Shown here: in pieces, positions 1 through 7,806 of the stretch
How the letters are laid out: each line of letters opens with the position of its first letter
Numbering within the stretch: the first letter of the stretch is position 1
From: CAVDHB01 sp963608705
GTDB lineage: Bacteria; Bacteroidota; Bacteroidia; Bacteroidales; Bacteroidaceae
Reading direction: 5' to 3'
Length of the DNA: 64,000 nucleotides
NCBI GenBank assembly: GCA_963608705.1
Contig: CAVDHB010000048.1
Span: 1 to 64,000, forward strand
The notes under the pieces: generated by a model
The model's input: the letters and a program-made list of their open reading frames with translations, nothing else
Databases searched by the model: none
What the model was told of the DNA's origin: nothing
Made by a program: the position numbers and the translations under genes

Positions 1-72
1 CAAGAGCTTATGCACCGTGCGGGAGATATGCTAAAAGAATACAATGATTATCCGCTATCGTACCACCAATAA
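1..72 (+). CDS. C-terminal tail of a gene cut by the window edge
   Basis: The first bases stay open in frame 1 and read QELMHRAGDMLKEYN followed by DYPLSYHQ and TAA at 70-72. The first 15 residues look like genuine protein. The last eight are encoded by the left end of the palindromic mobile element starting near 41-46, so the element appears to have replaced the original C terminus and supplied the stop codon. Too little remains to name the protein. Confidence 0.45.
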   Translation, partial: QELMHRAGDMLKEYNDYPLSYHQ

Positions 73-159
73 ACATTGTTTAGGTAGAGACGCGATGAAT
101 CGCGTCTCTACTATTTCAGCAATGTACAAGATAGGACGGTGGTATGTTTGTGGATAATC
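41..159. mobile_element. MITE-like palindromic element, copy 1
   Basis: Terminal inverted repeats lie at 46-67 and 138-159 and match at 18 of 22 positions (outer motif GATTATCC). Between them is a perfect 13-bp stem hairpin at 84-111 containing GAGACGCGAT and ATCGCGTCTC. The element is flanked by the 8-bp direct repeat AAAAGAAT at 33-40 and 160-167, which looks like a target-site duplication, although five extra bases separate the left copy from the inverted repeat. A longer relative lies at 58904-59120 and a broken one at 37845-37905. It has no coding capacity, so movement would need a transposase supplied elsewhere. Confidence 0.7.
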
Positions 160-416
160 AAAAGAATTTTTAGATTTCTCTCTATTTTATTCTTATAGCA
201 AAATGACAGAACTTTGCGGTATTCAGTCCTTGCTGACAGGATTGTTTATATTCATAATGGAATGAAAGAAGAGGCGTTTGTGTGGCTTTTGTTAGATGCA
301 GGTGCTTTCTTCTTCTGAAATATAAGAATATCTAAGCAAAAGAAGGGGTACCCTTTTCCAATAGCCGCACGACTACCATACAAAGACATTCAATAAATGT
401 ATGTTTAATTTGGAGA
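160..416. other. Intergenic stretch without a recognisable gene
   Basis: This AT-rich sequence lies between the palindromic element and the IS630-type element. I see no open frame, strong hairpin or convincing -33/-7 promoter pair in it. Confidence 0.5.
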
Positions 417-456
417 TTTATACTTTTCACGGTATAAATTTGTGCAAAACAAAAAA

Positions 457-498
457 GTAAGCATCTTTATGTTGTCCATACATAAAAGAGATGCTTAC
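457..498 (+). promoter_or_regulatory. Hairpin sequestering the transposase start codon
   Basis: GTAAGCATCT at 457-466 pairs perfectly with AGATGCTTAC at 489-498. TTATG at 467-471 can extend the stem with CATAA at 481-485 across a small bulge. The transposase ATG (491-493) is inside the right arm, so initiation would be blocked in any transcript that starts upstream and reads in. This fits the control, known from other insertion sequences, that limits transposase made from read-through transcripts. Confidence 0.6.
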
Positions 499-1543
499 AA
501 TAAAATATACAGATGATATATTTCATCGGCTAAGGTACGAAAAAGAAATGAATAAATTAAGGACAATCCGCAAAAGATGCGCCGCATTGTACATGAAAAT
601 GTGTGACGCGGGGTTGAGCTGTGAGCGTATAGCCCGTCTTTGTGGCAGCCACAGGAACAGCGTTCGGAAGTGGATTCTCCTATATAACCGTGAAGGCATT
701 TCCGCCCTGTTGTCAACCAGTTCGTTCCACCGTACCGGAGAGTTGGAGTCCCACGCCACCGCCATCAAGTCTTCTCTTGACTCGTTTCCGGTTCGTTCCG
801 TCAAGGAAGCCTGTGCCCGCATCAAGGAGATTTGCGGTGTGGAAAGAAAGCAGACCCGGACACGGCATTTTCTCAAGTCACACGGCTACAGGTTTCGTAA
901 GATGGGAGCGGTGCCGGGCAAAGCCAACCCCGCCTCTCAAAGGAAATGGCTGGAATCCTTAAAGCCGTATATAGCTGAGGCAAAGGCCGGCAAGTGCCGA
1001 CTTTTGTTTTCTGACGCAGCACATTTCACGCTGTCCTCCTTCGTGTGCAATGCGTGGTCAAGGGAAAGAATCTATCTGAAAACGGCTGCGGGAAGAAACA
1101 GGCTGAACGTGTTGGGGGCGGTCGATGCGGTTACCAAAGAATTGATTACCGTGGAGAACACAACTTATGTCACAGCGGAAACGTTGAAGGTGTTCCTGCA
1201 AAAGATTAAGGATACAACGCCAAACAAAAGAATAGTCATTGTCATGGACAACGCACGATACCAGCATTGCAAGACTGTCATGGAAAAGGCGGAGGAACTG
1301 GGTGTTGAGCTGCTTTTCCTTCCACTTTATTCACCGAACCTCAACATCATTGAGAGACTGTGGAAGTTCATCAAGAAATCTGTCCTGTATGGGCGATACT
1401 ATGACAAGCCCGCTAAATTCTACCAAGCCATCAAAGACTTTCTAAGGGAAATAAACTGCAAACATCAAAATGAGCTGGATAGCTTATTGACGCTAAACTT
1501 CCAAATCATAGATTCGGAAAATGCACATTTTGATGCCGCTTAA
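491..1543 (+). CDS. IS630-family transposase
   Basis: This 350-aa transposase should catalyse cut-and-paste movement of the element. The N-terminal third is a helix-turn-helix region of the kind that binds the inverted repeats (SCERIARLCGSHRNSVRKW). The C-terminal half is a DDE_3 catalytic domain with the three acidic residues in recognisable motifs: D in FSDAAHF, D in VMDNARYQH, and E in PNLNIIERLWKF. The frame is unbroken and full length for the family, so the enzyme may be active. The assigned ATG is within a hairpin, which would lower translation. Confidence 0.9.
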   Translation: MLTIKYTDDIFHRLRYEKEMNKLRTIRKRCAALYMKMCDAGLSCERIARLCGSHRNSVRKWILLYNREGISALLSTSSFHRTGELESHATAIKSSLDSFPVRSVKEACARIKEICGVERKQTRTRHFLKSHGYRFRKMGAVPGKANPASQRKWLESLKPYIAEAKAGKCRLLFSDAAHFTLSSFVCNAWSRERIYLKTAAGRNRLNVLGAVDAVTKELITVENTTYVTAETLKVFLQKIKDTTPNKRIVIVMDNARYQHCKTVMEKAEELGVELLFLPLYSPNLNIIERLWKFIKKSVLYGRYYDKPAKFYQAIKDFLREINCKHQNELDSLLTLNFQIIDSENAHFDAA

Positions 1544-1655
1544 AGTATAAACATTACATTGAATGAGAATTGTCCTCGGATGGTTGATTCTTGTACCTCT
1601 ATGTGGGAGAATCCGTTTATCTTTGTCATCGTGAATTTGTTTTAAATTAAAACTA

Positions 1656-2870
1656 ATGATTATGAGATTAATTCATTGTGTGCTGTGGTGCTTATGTGTT
1701 TCGCCTGCGGGTATGGCTCAGCAAGTTTTTCCCATAAAAACAGTGAAGGACTTGACGTATCTTGCCGTGAAGGTGAACAGCGGGCAGTCGCTGGAAGGCG
1801 ACACGGTGAAGCTAATGGCTGACCTTACGCTTCAGACGGCGACCTCATGGAGGAGCTGGAATGTGTTGAATAAGGAACTTTCGCAATGGACACCCATTGG
1901 AAAAGACAAGAGGACACCCTTTAAAGGGGTGTTTGACGGACAAGGGCATACTGTGAGAGGGCTTTATATCTATACCGAGAATGAATTCTATAATGGACTC
2001 TTCGGTGTGTTGGATGGTGCCACCGTGAAGAATGTCACGTTGGCGGAATCCTATATCACCGGTTATAATTTCACTGGGGGTGTGGCGGCTTATCTGACAA
2101 ACGGAGCTACGGTAAGTGGTTGCAGGAACAAGGCTTCCGTTCGGTCGGTACGAAACTCTTCGGGAGGAGTGGCCGGCGCTTCATTCGGATTTAATTTCAT
2201 TCTTGATTGTCTGAACGAGGGTGAGGTGTCGGGAAGCTCTTACGCGGGGGGAATTGCCGGACATTTTGAGAATGGAGTGGTGAGGAATTGCGGAAACAGG
2301 GGTGTCATTTCTTGTCAGTATGGCTCGGCGGGCGGAATCTTGGGACATTGGAATGATTTCGGCTATTCTTTGAAAAATACGTTCAACTCTTTCGCCAATT
2401 GTTATAATACGGGGACTATTAAGGGACCCTACCGACTGGGAGGACTGGCTGGGCTGGTTTATGTGAGCGACCAGAGTTTGCGGACTGATTTCTTTGCCAA
2501 CAGTTACAGCACTGGGAAATTGGTCGCCCAGTCTCCAGTATTGACTGACGGCTTAGTGGGCAGGTATCGGCAGTATCCTAAACTTAGCCTGGATTATTTC
2601 TTTAAAGACGCTTGTTATTGGGCTGACAGCTGTGCGAAGGTAAAGGGTTCACCGGAACTTTACGACCGGGATATAGACGACTCATGGGAGAATGTGGACC
2701 GGGATTTGTCTCCTTCCAAGTTCTCCCGTATGGCAGTGGCGGAGATGAAGTCTGAGCCATTCTTGCAGAAGTTGAATGGATGGGTGGACAAGCAGCGTGC
2801 CGATAAAGGATACAGGCATTGGCAATTGCCCAAGAACGGGGAAAATGGTGGCTTTCCCGTATTGAAGTGA
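1656..2870 (+). CDS. Secreted GLUG-motif beta-helix protein
   Basis: The 404-aa product begins with a signal peptide (MIMRLIHCVLWCLCVSPAGMAQQ), so it is exported to the periplasm or cell surface. From about residue 85 to 300 it carries repeats of the GLUG type (NGLFGVLDGATVKNVTL, TGGVAAYLTNGATVSGCRN, SSGGVAGASFGFNFILDCLNEG, YAGGIAGHFENGVVRNCGNRG, LGGLAGLVY), which build a right-handed beta-helix seen in bacterial surface adhesins. No cell-wall, lipobox or secretion-tail motif is obvious. The second ATG two codons in (1662) is an equally possible start. The function is unknown; surface binding is a family-based guess. Confidence 0.75.
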   Translation: MIMRLIHCVLWCLCVSPAGMAQQVFPIKTVKDLTYLAVKVNSGQSLEGDTVKLMADLTLQTATSWRSWNVLNKELSQWTPIGKDKRTPFKGVFDGQGHTVRGLYIYTENEFYNGLFGVLDGATVKNVTLAESYITGYNFTGGVAAYLTNGATVSGCRNKASVRSVRNSSGGVAGASFGFNFILDCLNEGEVSGSSYAGGIAGHFENGVVRNCGNRGVISCQYGSAGGILGHWNDFGYSLKNTFNSFANCYNTGTIKGPYRLGGLAGLVYVSDQSLRTDFFANSYSTGKLVAQSPVLTDGLVGRYRQYPKLSLDYFFKDACYWADSCAKVKGSPELYDRDIDDSWENVDRDLSPSKFSRMAVAEMKSEPFLQKLNGWVDKQRADKGYRHWQLPKNGENGGFPVLK

Positions 2871-2893
2871 TTAGTGTTCATTGATTGGACAGA

Positions 2894-3060
2894 GGGTGTG
2901 TCAAAATAGAAATTTCGTAAGAACGAGCTTTCAACATGTAAGCTGACTCACTGATTTGATGCGTGATTTTGTTCGTTTTAGCTTTTTATAAAGCTATAAA
3001 TCGAGTTTAAGGTTTCAACTTGATACCTTTCAAACACATCATCTCTATTTTGACACACCC
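2894..3060. mobile_element. 167-bp non-autonomous element with 17-bp perfect ends
   Basis: GGGTGTGTCAAAATAGA at 2894-2910 is exactly inverted at 3044-3060. The interior has no open frame but contains a small AGCTTT/AAAGCT hairpin near 2980-2995. Ends of this type resemble those I recall for Bacteroides insertion sequences, but the family cannot be confirmed here. It occupies the gap between the GLUG gene and the MG2 gene and may contribute transcription signals to the latter. Confidence 0.7.
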
Positions 3061-3101
3061 CCATATTAAACATTACACATTAATAATTAAACATTAATTA
3101 G

Positions 3102-5915
3102 ATGCGTACATTATTTAGTATATCGTTGCTTTTAGGTTGTGTCATGCCTCTTAGCGCACAACAGCGTCCTTCAGTGTTTCAGGACTCTCTTATGGCGAAA
3201 ATGGCACGTCAGATAGCTCTTTATCCTCAGGAGAGGATTCATGTGCAGATAGACCGTCCGGCTTATGTGCCGGGCGATACACTTTGGCTGAGAGCCTATC
3301 TGGTGGATGGCGTTTTTTTGACTCAAAACGCAAGAAGCCGGTATGTGACTGCCGAATTGATTTCACCTCTTGACTCCTTGGTCAGCAGGGTGAAGTTGAG
3401 AGTGAACGAAGACCGTTCATTCAGCGGATATGTTTCCTTGCCTCGTAACCTGGCAGATGGCCAGTACACGTTGAGAGCCTATACCTCTTATATGCTGCCT
3501 GAGGGTGAAGACGCTTTCTTTCGCCGCAGAGTGGATATTGTGTCTCCAAGGTGGCTTAATTTGCGCACAGTGGTGAACGCCACTTCTGACAGGACAAGGA
3601 AGGGGTATCTGGACATGGAGCTTCGGCACCAGTCAGGTAGCTCCTTTAAGCCCGCTCAGGCGGATATGGATTTGAAATGGGGCAGACCGGACGCACTGAA
3701 ATTGACGAACGGACGTATTTCTGTGACATTGCCTCCCAAGGAAATTGCCTTGAATCGTGCTTTCCGTCTTAATCTGACAGACGGAAACGGCAATCGTTTT
3801 TCCCGTTATCTTCCCTTGTCAGGTGACAAGGTGGATTTCTCCGTCTCGTTCTTTCCCGAAGGGGGCTATCTCGTGGCAGGACAACCCTCCCGTATGGCGT
3901 TCGAGGCGTTGGACAGGTCTGGCAATGTGTCGGAGGTGACAGTCAGCGTGTTAGATCAGAATGGAGATACGGTGGCCACTGACTCCACTTTTTACAAAGG
4001 GATGGGACTGCTTTTCTTCACACCCCAAAAGGGAGTGAAATACAAGGCGTATGCCACGGCTCCCGATGGGCTTACCAAGTCTTTTGAGGTGCCGGAGGCG
4101 GTGTCGGCTCCCGGACTTCAGGTGGATACGGACGCAAAACGCATCAAGGTGCGTCTGTTGAGGGATGAGTCTCAAAAGAGTGATGAGTTGTATTTTGCGG
4201 CTCAGGTAAGAGGGGCGGTTTGTTTTGCAGATAAATGGGATAATAATTCGGAGGAACTTGTATTCTATAAGCAGTTGTTTCCGGCTGGGGTGGTGCGTCT
4301 TACGTTGATGGACAAGAACCGACAGGTGATAGCTGAACGTTTGGTATGGAACAATCTTCCTTCGGGTTTGAAAACCGAGGTGCGGACCGTGCGACAGAAG
4401 TATGCGCCGAGAAGCCTCGTGAAGATGTCGGTGGGCGTGACGGACAGACAAGGGAAACCTGTGAAAGCCTCTTTGTCTATGGCCGTGACGGATGCGTCGG
4501 ATACCTCCGTTGACTCGTGTTTCCAAATCCGAACCTCGTTGTGGCTCACTCCTGAATTGAAAGGCTATGTGGAGAACCCCTCTTATTATTTAGGCCAGGG
4601 ATGGCGGGCGATACGGGCTGCGGACTTGTTGATGATGACACAGGGATGGAGACGTTATGACCTTGGAAAGATTTGGCTGGGACAATACGACAAGCCGCAG
4701 AGAGAACCCGAGACGAGCTTTGCGGTGTCGGGAACCGTGAAGAAGTTCAGCCCTTTGGAGGGGAGAAAGAAATACATGGTCTTTATCCAGGGCACCAATA
4801 ATTCGTTCTCTTCGTTTGCGGAGACTGATGAGAAAAAGCACTTCTCGTTCAAAAACATAGAATATCCGGAAGGTATGGGATTCACTCTCAGAGCTGCGGC
4901 CACGAAAAACAATAAGGGTAATCAAGAGATTATACTGGACAAGGAGGACACGCCTACTCTCAATGCTTGTGTGCCGCAATACAAGGTAGACGGATTTGGA
5001 CAGACTGTTGCCCGGTACATTCCCGGAAAGAGCCTGATGAGACAGTACGAGTTGCCGCCTTTGGTGGTGAAGGCGAAGATGTGGGGTACTTCCGACTATG
5101 ACCGTTATTCCAACGAGGAGATTAACTCGGGAAAACAGAAAACGGTGAAGGACTTCCTGGAGGAGATGGGAATCAAGGTGACGGAGAAGCAGAATCCTGA
5201 CGCATCGGCGAGAAGTGATTATATGACAAGCCTGACTGATACAAAACCTAAGAATGGGAGAACCTATGACAATTTGCCGGATATTTACCGCCGTTTCCTT
5301 TACCAGTATTTCTATTATAAAGGTACGAAGGTGGTAGTCTTCATCAACAACCAGACCACCAACGATGATCCGGGAAAACTGCTTGTCTATGGTACGGCTT
5401 TGAATGATATAAAAGAAATCACGCTTCTGAAAGACGTAAAGAGGGATATTGTGAACGATTTTGCGAGAGAGTCCGAGGATTTGCCAAAATCTTCTCATCT
5501 GCCAGACAATATCCTTTACTCCATGTACGACATTCCTTTGGGAAAGAAGACCGTGCCGGTGTTGGATGTACGTCTGAAAGTGGATAACAATCTGCGATAC
5601 TCAGGCTTCCGCACTTTGCAAGGGAATCTGTACGAGTCGTCCATGGACCGTCGCACGGTTTATCCGTTAGGATATCAGAAGCCGGTGGAATTTTATGCTC
5701 CCCAGTATGACACGGAGGCGAAACTGAAAAGCGACAAGCCGGATACCCGAAAGACAATTTATTGGAAACCAGTGATAAACATAGATGGGAAGACTCTCTC
5801 TGAAATCTCTTTCTACACTTCAGACCGTCCGTCCACTTCTTATAATGTGGTCATAGAGGGCGTTTCGGAACGTGGAGAATTGATACATGAGGTTCGGAAA
5901 ATAGTGGTGGAATAA
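3102..5915 (+). CDS. MG2-domain envelope protein with plug-like C-terminal region
   Basis: This 937-aa exported protein starts with a signal peptide (MRTLFSISLLLGCVMPLSAQQ). Residues about 40-150 form an MG2-type macroglobulin domain (ERIHVQIDRPAYVPGDTLWLRAYLVDG, then DGQYTLRAYTSYM). The central part holds further beta-sandwich segments. Residues about 690-830 resemble the plug-like region found at the end of many Bacteroidetes proteins of this kind (YSNEEINSGKQKTVKDFLEEMGI, and KVVVFINNQTT followed by IKEITLLKD). No thioester Cys-Gly-Glu-Gln motif is visible, so it is not a typical protease-trapping macroglobulin. A role at the outer membrane is likely; the substrate is unknown. A PepSY-like gene follows closely but has its own promoter. 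Confidence 0.7.
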   Translation: MRTLFSISLLLGCVMPLSAQQRPSVFQDSLMAKMARQIALYPQERIHVQIDRPAYVPGDTLWLRAYLVDGVFLTQNARSRYVTAELISPLDSLVSRVKLRVNEDRSFSGYVSLPRNLADGQYTLRAYTSYMLPEGEDAFFRRRVDIVSPRWLNLRTVVNATSDRTRKGYLDMELRHQSGSSFKPAQADMDLKWGRPDALKLTNGRISVTLPPKEIALNRAFRLNLTDGNGNRFSRYLPLSGDKVDFSVSFFPEGGYLVAGQPSRMAFEALDRSGNVSEVTVSVLDQNGDTVATDSTFYKGMGLLFFTPQKGVKYKAYATAPDGLTKSFEVPEAVSAPGLQVDTDAKRIKVRLLRDESQKSDELYFAAQVRGAVCFADKWDNNSEELVFYKQLFPAGVVRLTLMDKNRQVIAERLVWNNLPSGLKTEVRTVRQKYAPRSLVKMSVGVTDRQGKPVKASLSMAVTDASDTSVDSCFQIRTSLWLTPELKGYVENPSYYLGQGWRAIRAADLLMMTQGWRRYDLGKIWLGQYDKPQREPETSFAVSGTVKKFSPLEGRKKYMVFIQGTNNSFSSFAETDEKKHFSFKNIEYPEGMGFTLRAAATKNNKGNQEIILDKEDTPTLNACVPQYKVDGFGQTVARYIPGKSLMRQYELPPLVVKAKMWGTSDYDRYSNEEINSGKQKTVKDFLEEMGIKVTEKQNPDASARSDYMTSLTDTKPKNGRTYDNLPDIYRRFLYQYFYYKGTKVVVFINNQTTNDDPGKLLVYGTALNDIKEITLLKDVKRDIVNDFARESEDLPKSSHLPDNILYSMYDIPLGKKTVPVLDVRLKVDNNLRYSGFRTLQGNLYESSMDRRTVYPLGYQKPVEFYAPQYDTEAKLKSDKPDTRKTIYWKPVINIDGKTLSEISFYTSDRPSTSYNVVIEGVSERGELIHEVRKIVVE

Positions 5916-5947
5916 TTTGGTAAGTCTTGTGTAAAGTGTTATCTTTG
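5916..5947 (+). promoter_or_regulatory. Bacteroidetes-type promoter of the PepSY-like gene
   Basis: TTTG at 5916-5919 and TATCTTTG at 5940-5947 are separated by exactly 20 bp, matching the -33/-7 consensus. It begins immediately after the stop codon of the preceding MG2 gene and lies about 40 bp before the PepSY-like start. Confidence 0.8.
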
Positions 5948-5985
5948 TAGCTCAGAATAGTATTAATCTTTAAAAGACAAGCATT

Positions 5986-6429
5986 ATGAGAAACCCTTTT
6001 CGCAATTCGTTAATGGCCGTTGTTTGCCTTTTCGCTTTTTCCGCGACGGCTTCAGCGGACAATGACAAGCCCATCCAGACGCATCAGCTTCCCGCGGCCG
6101 CACAGGCTTCTTTGAAATATTTCAAGACCAAGAAAGTGGCGTTGGCCACGGTGGACAGGTCTGTGGTTTCCCGAAGTTACGATGTGGTGTTCAATGACGG
6201 CACGAAGATAGAATTCAATCGTAACGGCCAGTGGACAGACATTGAATGTGAACGTTCTGGGGTGCCTTCTAATTTTGTGCCTTCCGTTATTCGCAACTAC
6301 GTGAACAGTAATTACAGTGGCTCACGCATCGTGAAAATAGAGAGGGACGGAAAAGAGACGGAGGTGAAACTCTCCAATGGACTGGAGATAAAGTTCAACA
6401 AGAAATACCAGGTAGTGGAGATTGATTAG
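5986..6429 (+). CDS. PepSY-like periplasmic protein
   Basis: This 147-aa protein has a clear signal peptide (MRNPFRNSLMAVVCLFAFSATASADN). The mature part holds two short PepSY-like repeats of the PF11396 type: KVALATVDRSVVSRSYDVVFNDGTKIEFNRNGQWTDIE, and IVKIERDGKETEVKLSNGLEIKFNKKYQVVEID. Such proteins are periplasmic, and a beta-lactamase-inhibitor-like or chaperone-like fold is proposed for them, but no function is established. Its own promoter lies just upstream and a strong terminator follows, so it is probably monocistronic. Confidence 0.8.
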   Translation: MRNPFRNSLMAVVCLFAFSATASADNDKPIQTHQLPAAAQASLKYFKTKKVALATVDRSVVSRSYDVVFNDGTKIEFNRNGQWTDIECERSGVPSNFVPSVIRNYVNSNYSGSRIVKIERDGKETEVKLSNGLEIKFNKKYQVVEID

Positions 6430-6451
6430 TTTTTCCCTGCCAACCATTATT

Positions 6452-6496
6452 CATAACGGTTGCCATCATTGTGTTGGGCAACCGTTATGCGTTTTT
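6452..6496 (+). terminator. Rho-independent terminator after the PepSY-like gene
   Basis: CATAACGGTTGCC at 6452-6464 pairs perfectly with its complement at 6477-6489, followed by CG and five Ts. It lies between convergent genes and could also limit read-through from the opposite strand. Confidence 0.85.
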
Positions 6497-6532
6497 AGAA
6501 TGGTAATCTTTTACTACGTCAGTGTAAGTTGT

Positions 6533-7492
6533 TCATCTTATATACTTTCTTGTAAATTCTTTCACTCTTCGGGTGTATTCCACCCTGTGTGTCTTGTAAG
6601 ACAGGGCGTGTTCAACTCCGGGGACTATCCACAACTCTTTGGGAGAGGGCTTGGCCTGGTAGAGCGGGTAGACCATGCGGGTTGGGACATAGGTGTCGTT
6701 TCCGCCATGAATGAAGAGCATGGGCTTGTGGCATTTGGCCACTTGTTTCAATGCGGAGGCTTCGCCGAAGCTCCAGCCGTAGCGTAGCTTGCACAAGGCA
6801 CTGGCCGTGTAAAGCAGTGGGAATTTTGGTAATCCGAACATGGACTGTAGCTCATATCCGAACTCGTCCCATGCGGAGGTATAGCCGCAATCCTCTACAA
6901 AACACCGGGCGTACGATTCTTTTTCGCCAGAAACCATCATGGTCGTGGCAGCTCCCATTGAGATTCCATGTACGACTTGATGGGTGTGTCCTCCGAATAG
7001 GGTGTCAGCCACGGCCATCCACCGCAGTACGTCGAGCCTGTCTTTCCATCCCATCTGTATGGCCTGTCCACCGCTTTTTCCGTGATATTGCAAGTCGGGA
7101 AGGAGGATGTTGTAGCCTAAGTCGTGGTGGTAGAGATAGCCTATCATCAGCATTCTCCTTGCGGAGTCGGTATAGCCGTGGATGATGACGGCTGTGTGGG
7201 AGGTGTGTCTGGGTGCTTGGGCATAGAGTGCGTGCAGTCGGACACCTTCAGTGTTCGTGATGAAAGTGTCTTTCAGCGCTTTATGTAGCCTTAGGCTGTC
7301 TACCCATGGCTTGATAAAGGGATAGGCTGTGTACATCTCTTTGTCTGTCCGCAGGTCTTTGGCCGTTTTCTTCTCCGAGGGGGTGAGGGCAAACTGAATG
7401 AGATAGAGGCTGCCGCCCGTCACAATGCCAAGTAAAAGGACGAGGCATAGGAGTATGATTCCCGTGAGTTTGTTTCTTCTTTTCCGTGTCAT
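6533..7492 (-). CDS. Membrane-anchored alpha/beta hydrolase
   Basis: This 319-aa serine hydrolase begins with a basic stretch and one membrane helix (TGIILLCLVLLLGIVTGGSLYLIQF), so the catalytic part is probably periplasmic and tethered. The alpha/beta fold is evident: HGYTDSARR near the oxyanion region, the nucleophile elbow GISMG in VHGISMGAATTMM, FIHGGNDTYVP carrying the acidic residue, and EHALSY with the catalytic histidine. The family includes esterases, lipases and peptidases (COG1073-like); the substrate cannot be told. It has its own promoter at 7618-7649 and converges on the PepSY-like gene. Confidence 0.8.
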   Translation of the reverse strand: MTRKRRNKLTGIILLCLVLLLGIVTGGSLYLIQFALTPSEKKTAKDLRTDKEMYTAYPFIKPWVDSLRLHKALKDTFITNTEGVRLHALYAQAPRHTSHTAVIIHGYTDSARRMLMIGYLYHHDLGYNILLPDLQYHGKSGGQAIQMGWKDRLDVLRWMAVADTLFGGHTHQVVHGISMGAATTMMVSGEKESYARCFVEDCGYTSAWDEFGYELQSMFGLPKFPLLYTASALCKLRYGWSFGEASALKQVAKCHKPMLFIHGGNDTYVPTRMVYPLYQAKPSPKELWIVPGVEHALSYKTHRVEYTRRVKEFTRKYIR

Positions 7493-7617
7493 GTTTTGTC
7501 AATGCTTTTTTATACATAAAAAATGGAGGTACGCTCACGCGCAGCTCCATTCGATATGAAATGAAATATAAAATAGAAAGGTTGTTATTTATTAATGACT
7601 CAACTTTTATTTGAGGA

Positions 7618-7649
7618 CAAAGGTACGAACTCTTCTTTTGAAATCCAAA
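7618..7649 (-). promoter_or_regulatory. Promoter of the alpha/beta hydrolase gene
   Basis: Read on the minus strand, TTTG (7649-7646) is followed after 20 bp by TACCTTTG (7625-7618), a full match to the consensus. It leaves a 5' leader of roughly 115 nt before the start codon at 7492. Confidence 0.75.
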
Positions 7650-7762
7650 TATATTAACAGAAAAAGGGCTGTGGAAAGAATATTATTAGTGTGGGTGTGC
7701 TTCCAAGAGAATGCAGTACGTAATTAATCAGTCTTTCATTTTATTTTCTACAGGATTGTTAT

Positions 7763-7770
7763 TATCTTTG
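7763..7770 (+). promoter_or_regulatory. -7 box of the beta-mannosidase gene
   Basis: TATCTTTG lies about 37 bp before the chosen ATG at 7807. The matching -33 element is weak (T-rich, near 7739-7742). The box argues against any start codon upstream of it. Confidence 0.6.
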
Positions 7771-7806
7771 CAACCAGAGTTATACACCTTATTATATTTA
7801 CACCTT

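Larger units (their letters stand above)
417..1551 (+). mobile_element. IS630-family insertion sequence
   Basis: An intact IS630-type transposase gene is bracketed by a short inverted repeat: TTTATACTTT at 417-426 and AAAGTATAAA at 1542-1551, the latter overlapping the transposase stop. IS630 elements characteristically insert at TA, and both ends contain TA. The exact outer boundaries and target duplication cannot be fixed from one copy. Confidence 0.6.

Noticed and set aside
4590..5498. A 302-codon minus-strand frame inside the MG2 gene
   Set aside because: The plus-strand protein is coherent over its whole length; the antisense product has no family features and no promoter.
7711..7806. 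Longer N terminus of the beta-mannosidase
   Set aside because: It would start upstream of the -7 box at 7763-7770 and bury the signal peptide, which starts cleanly at 7807.
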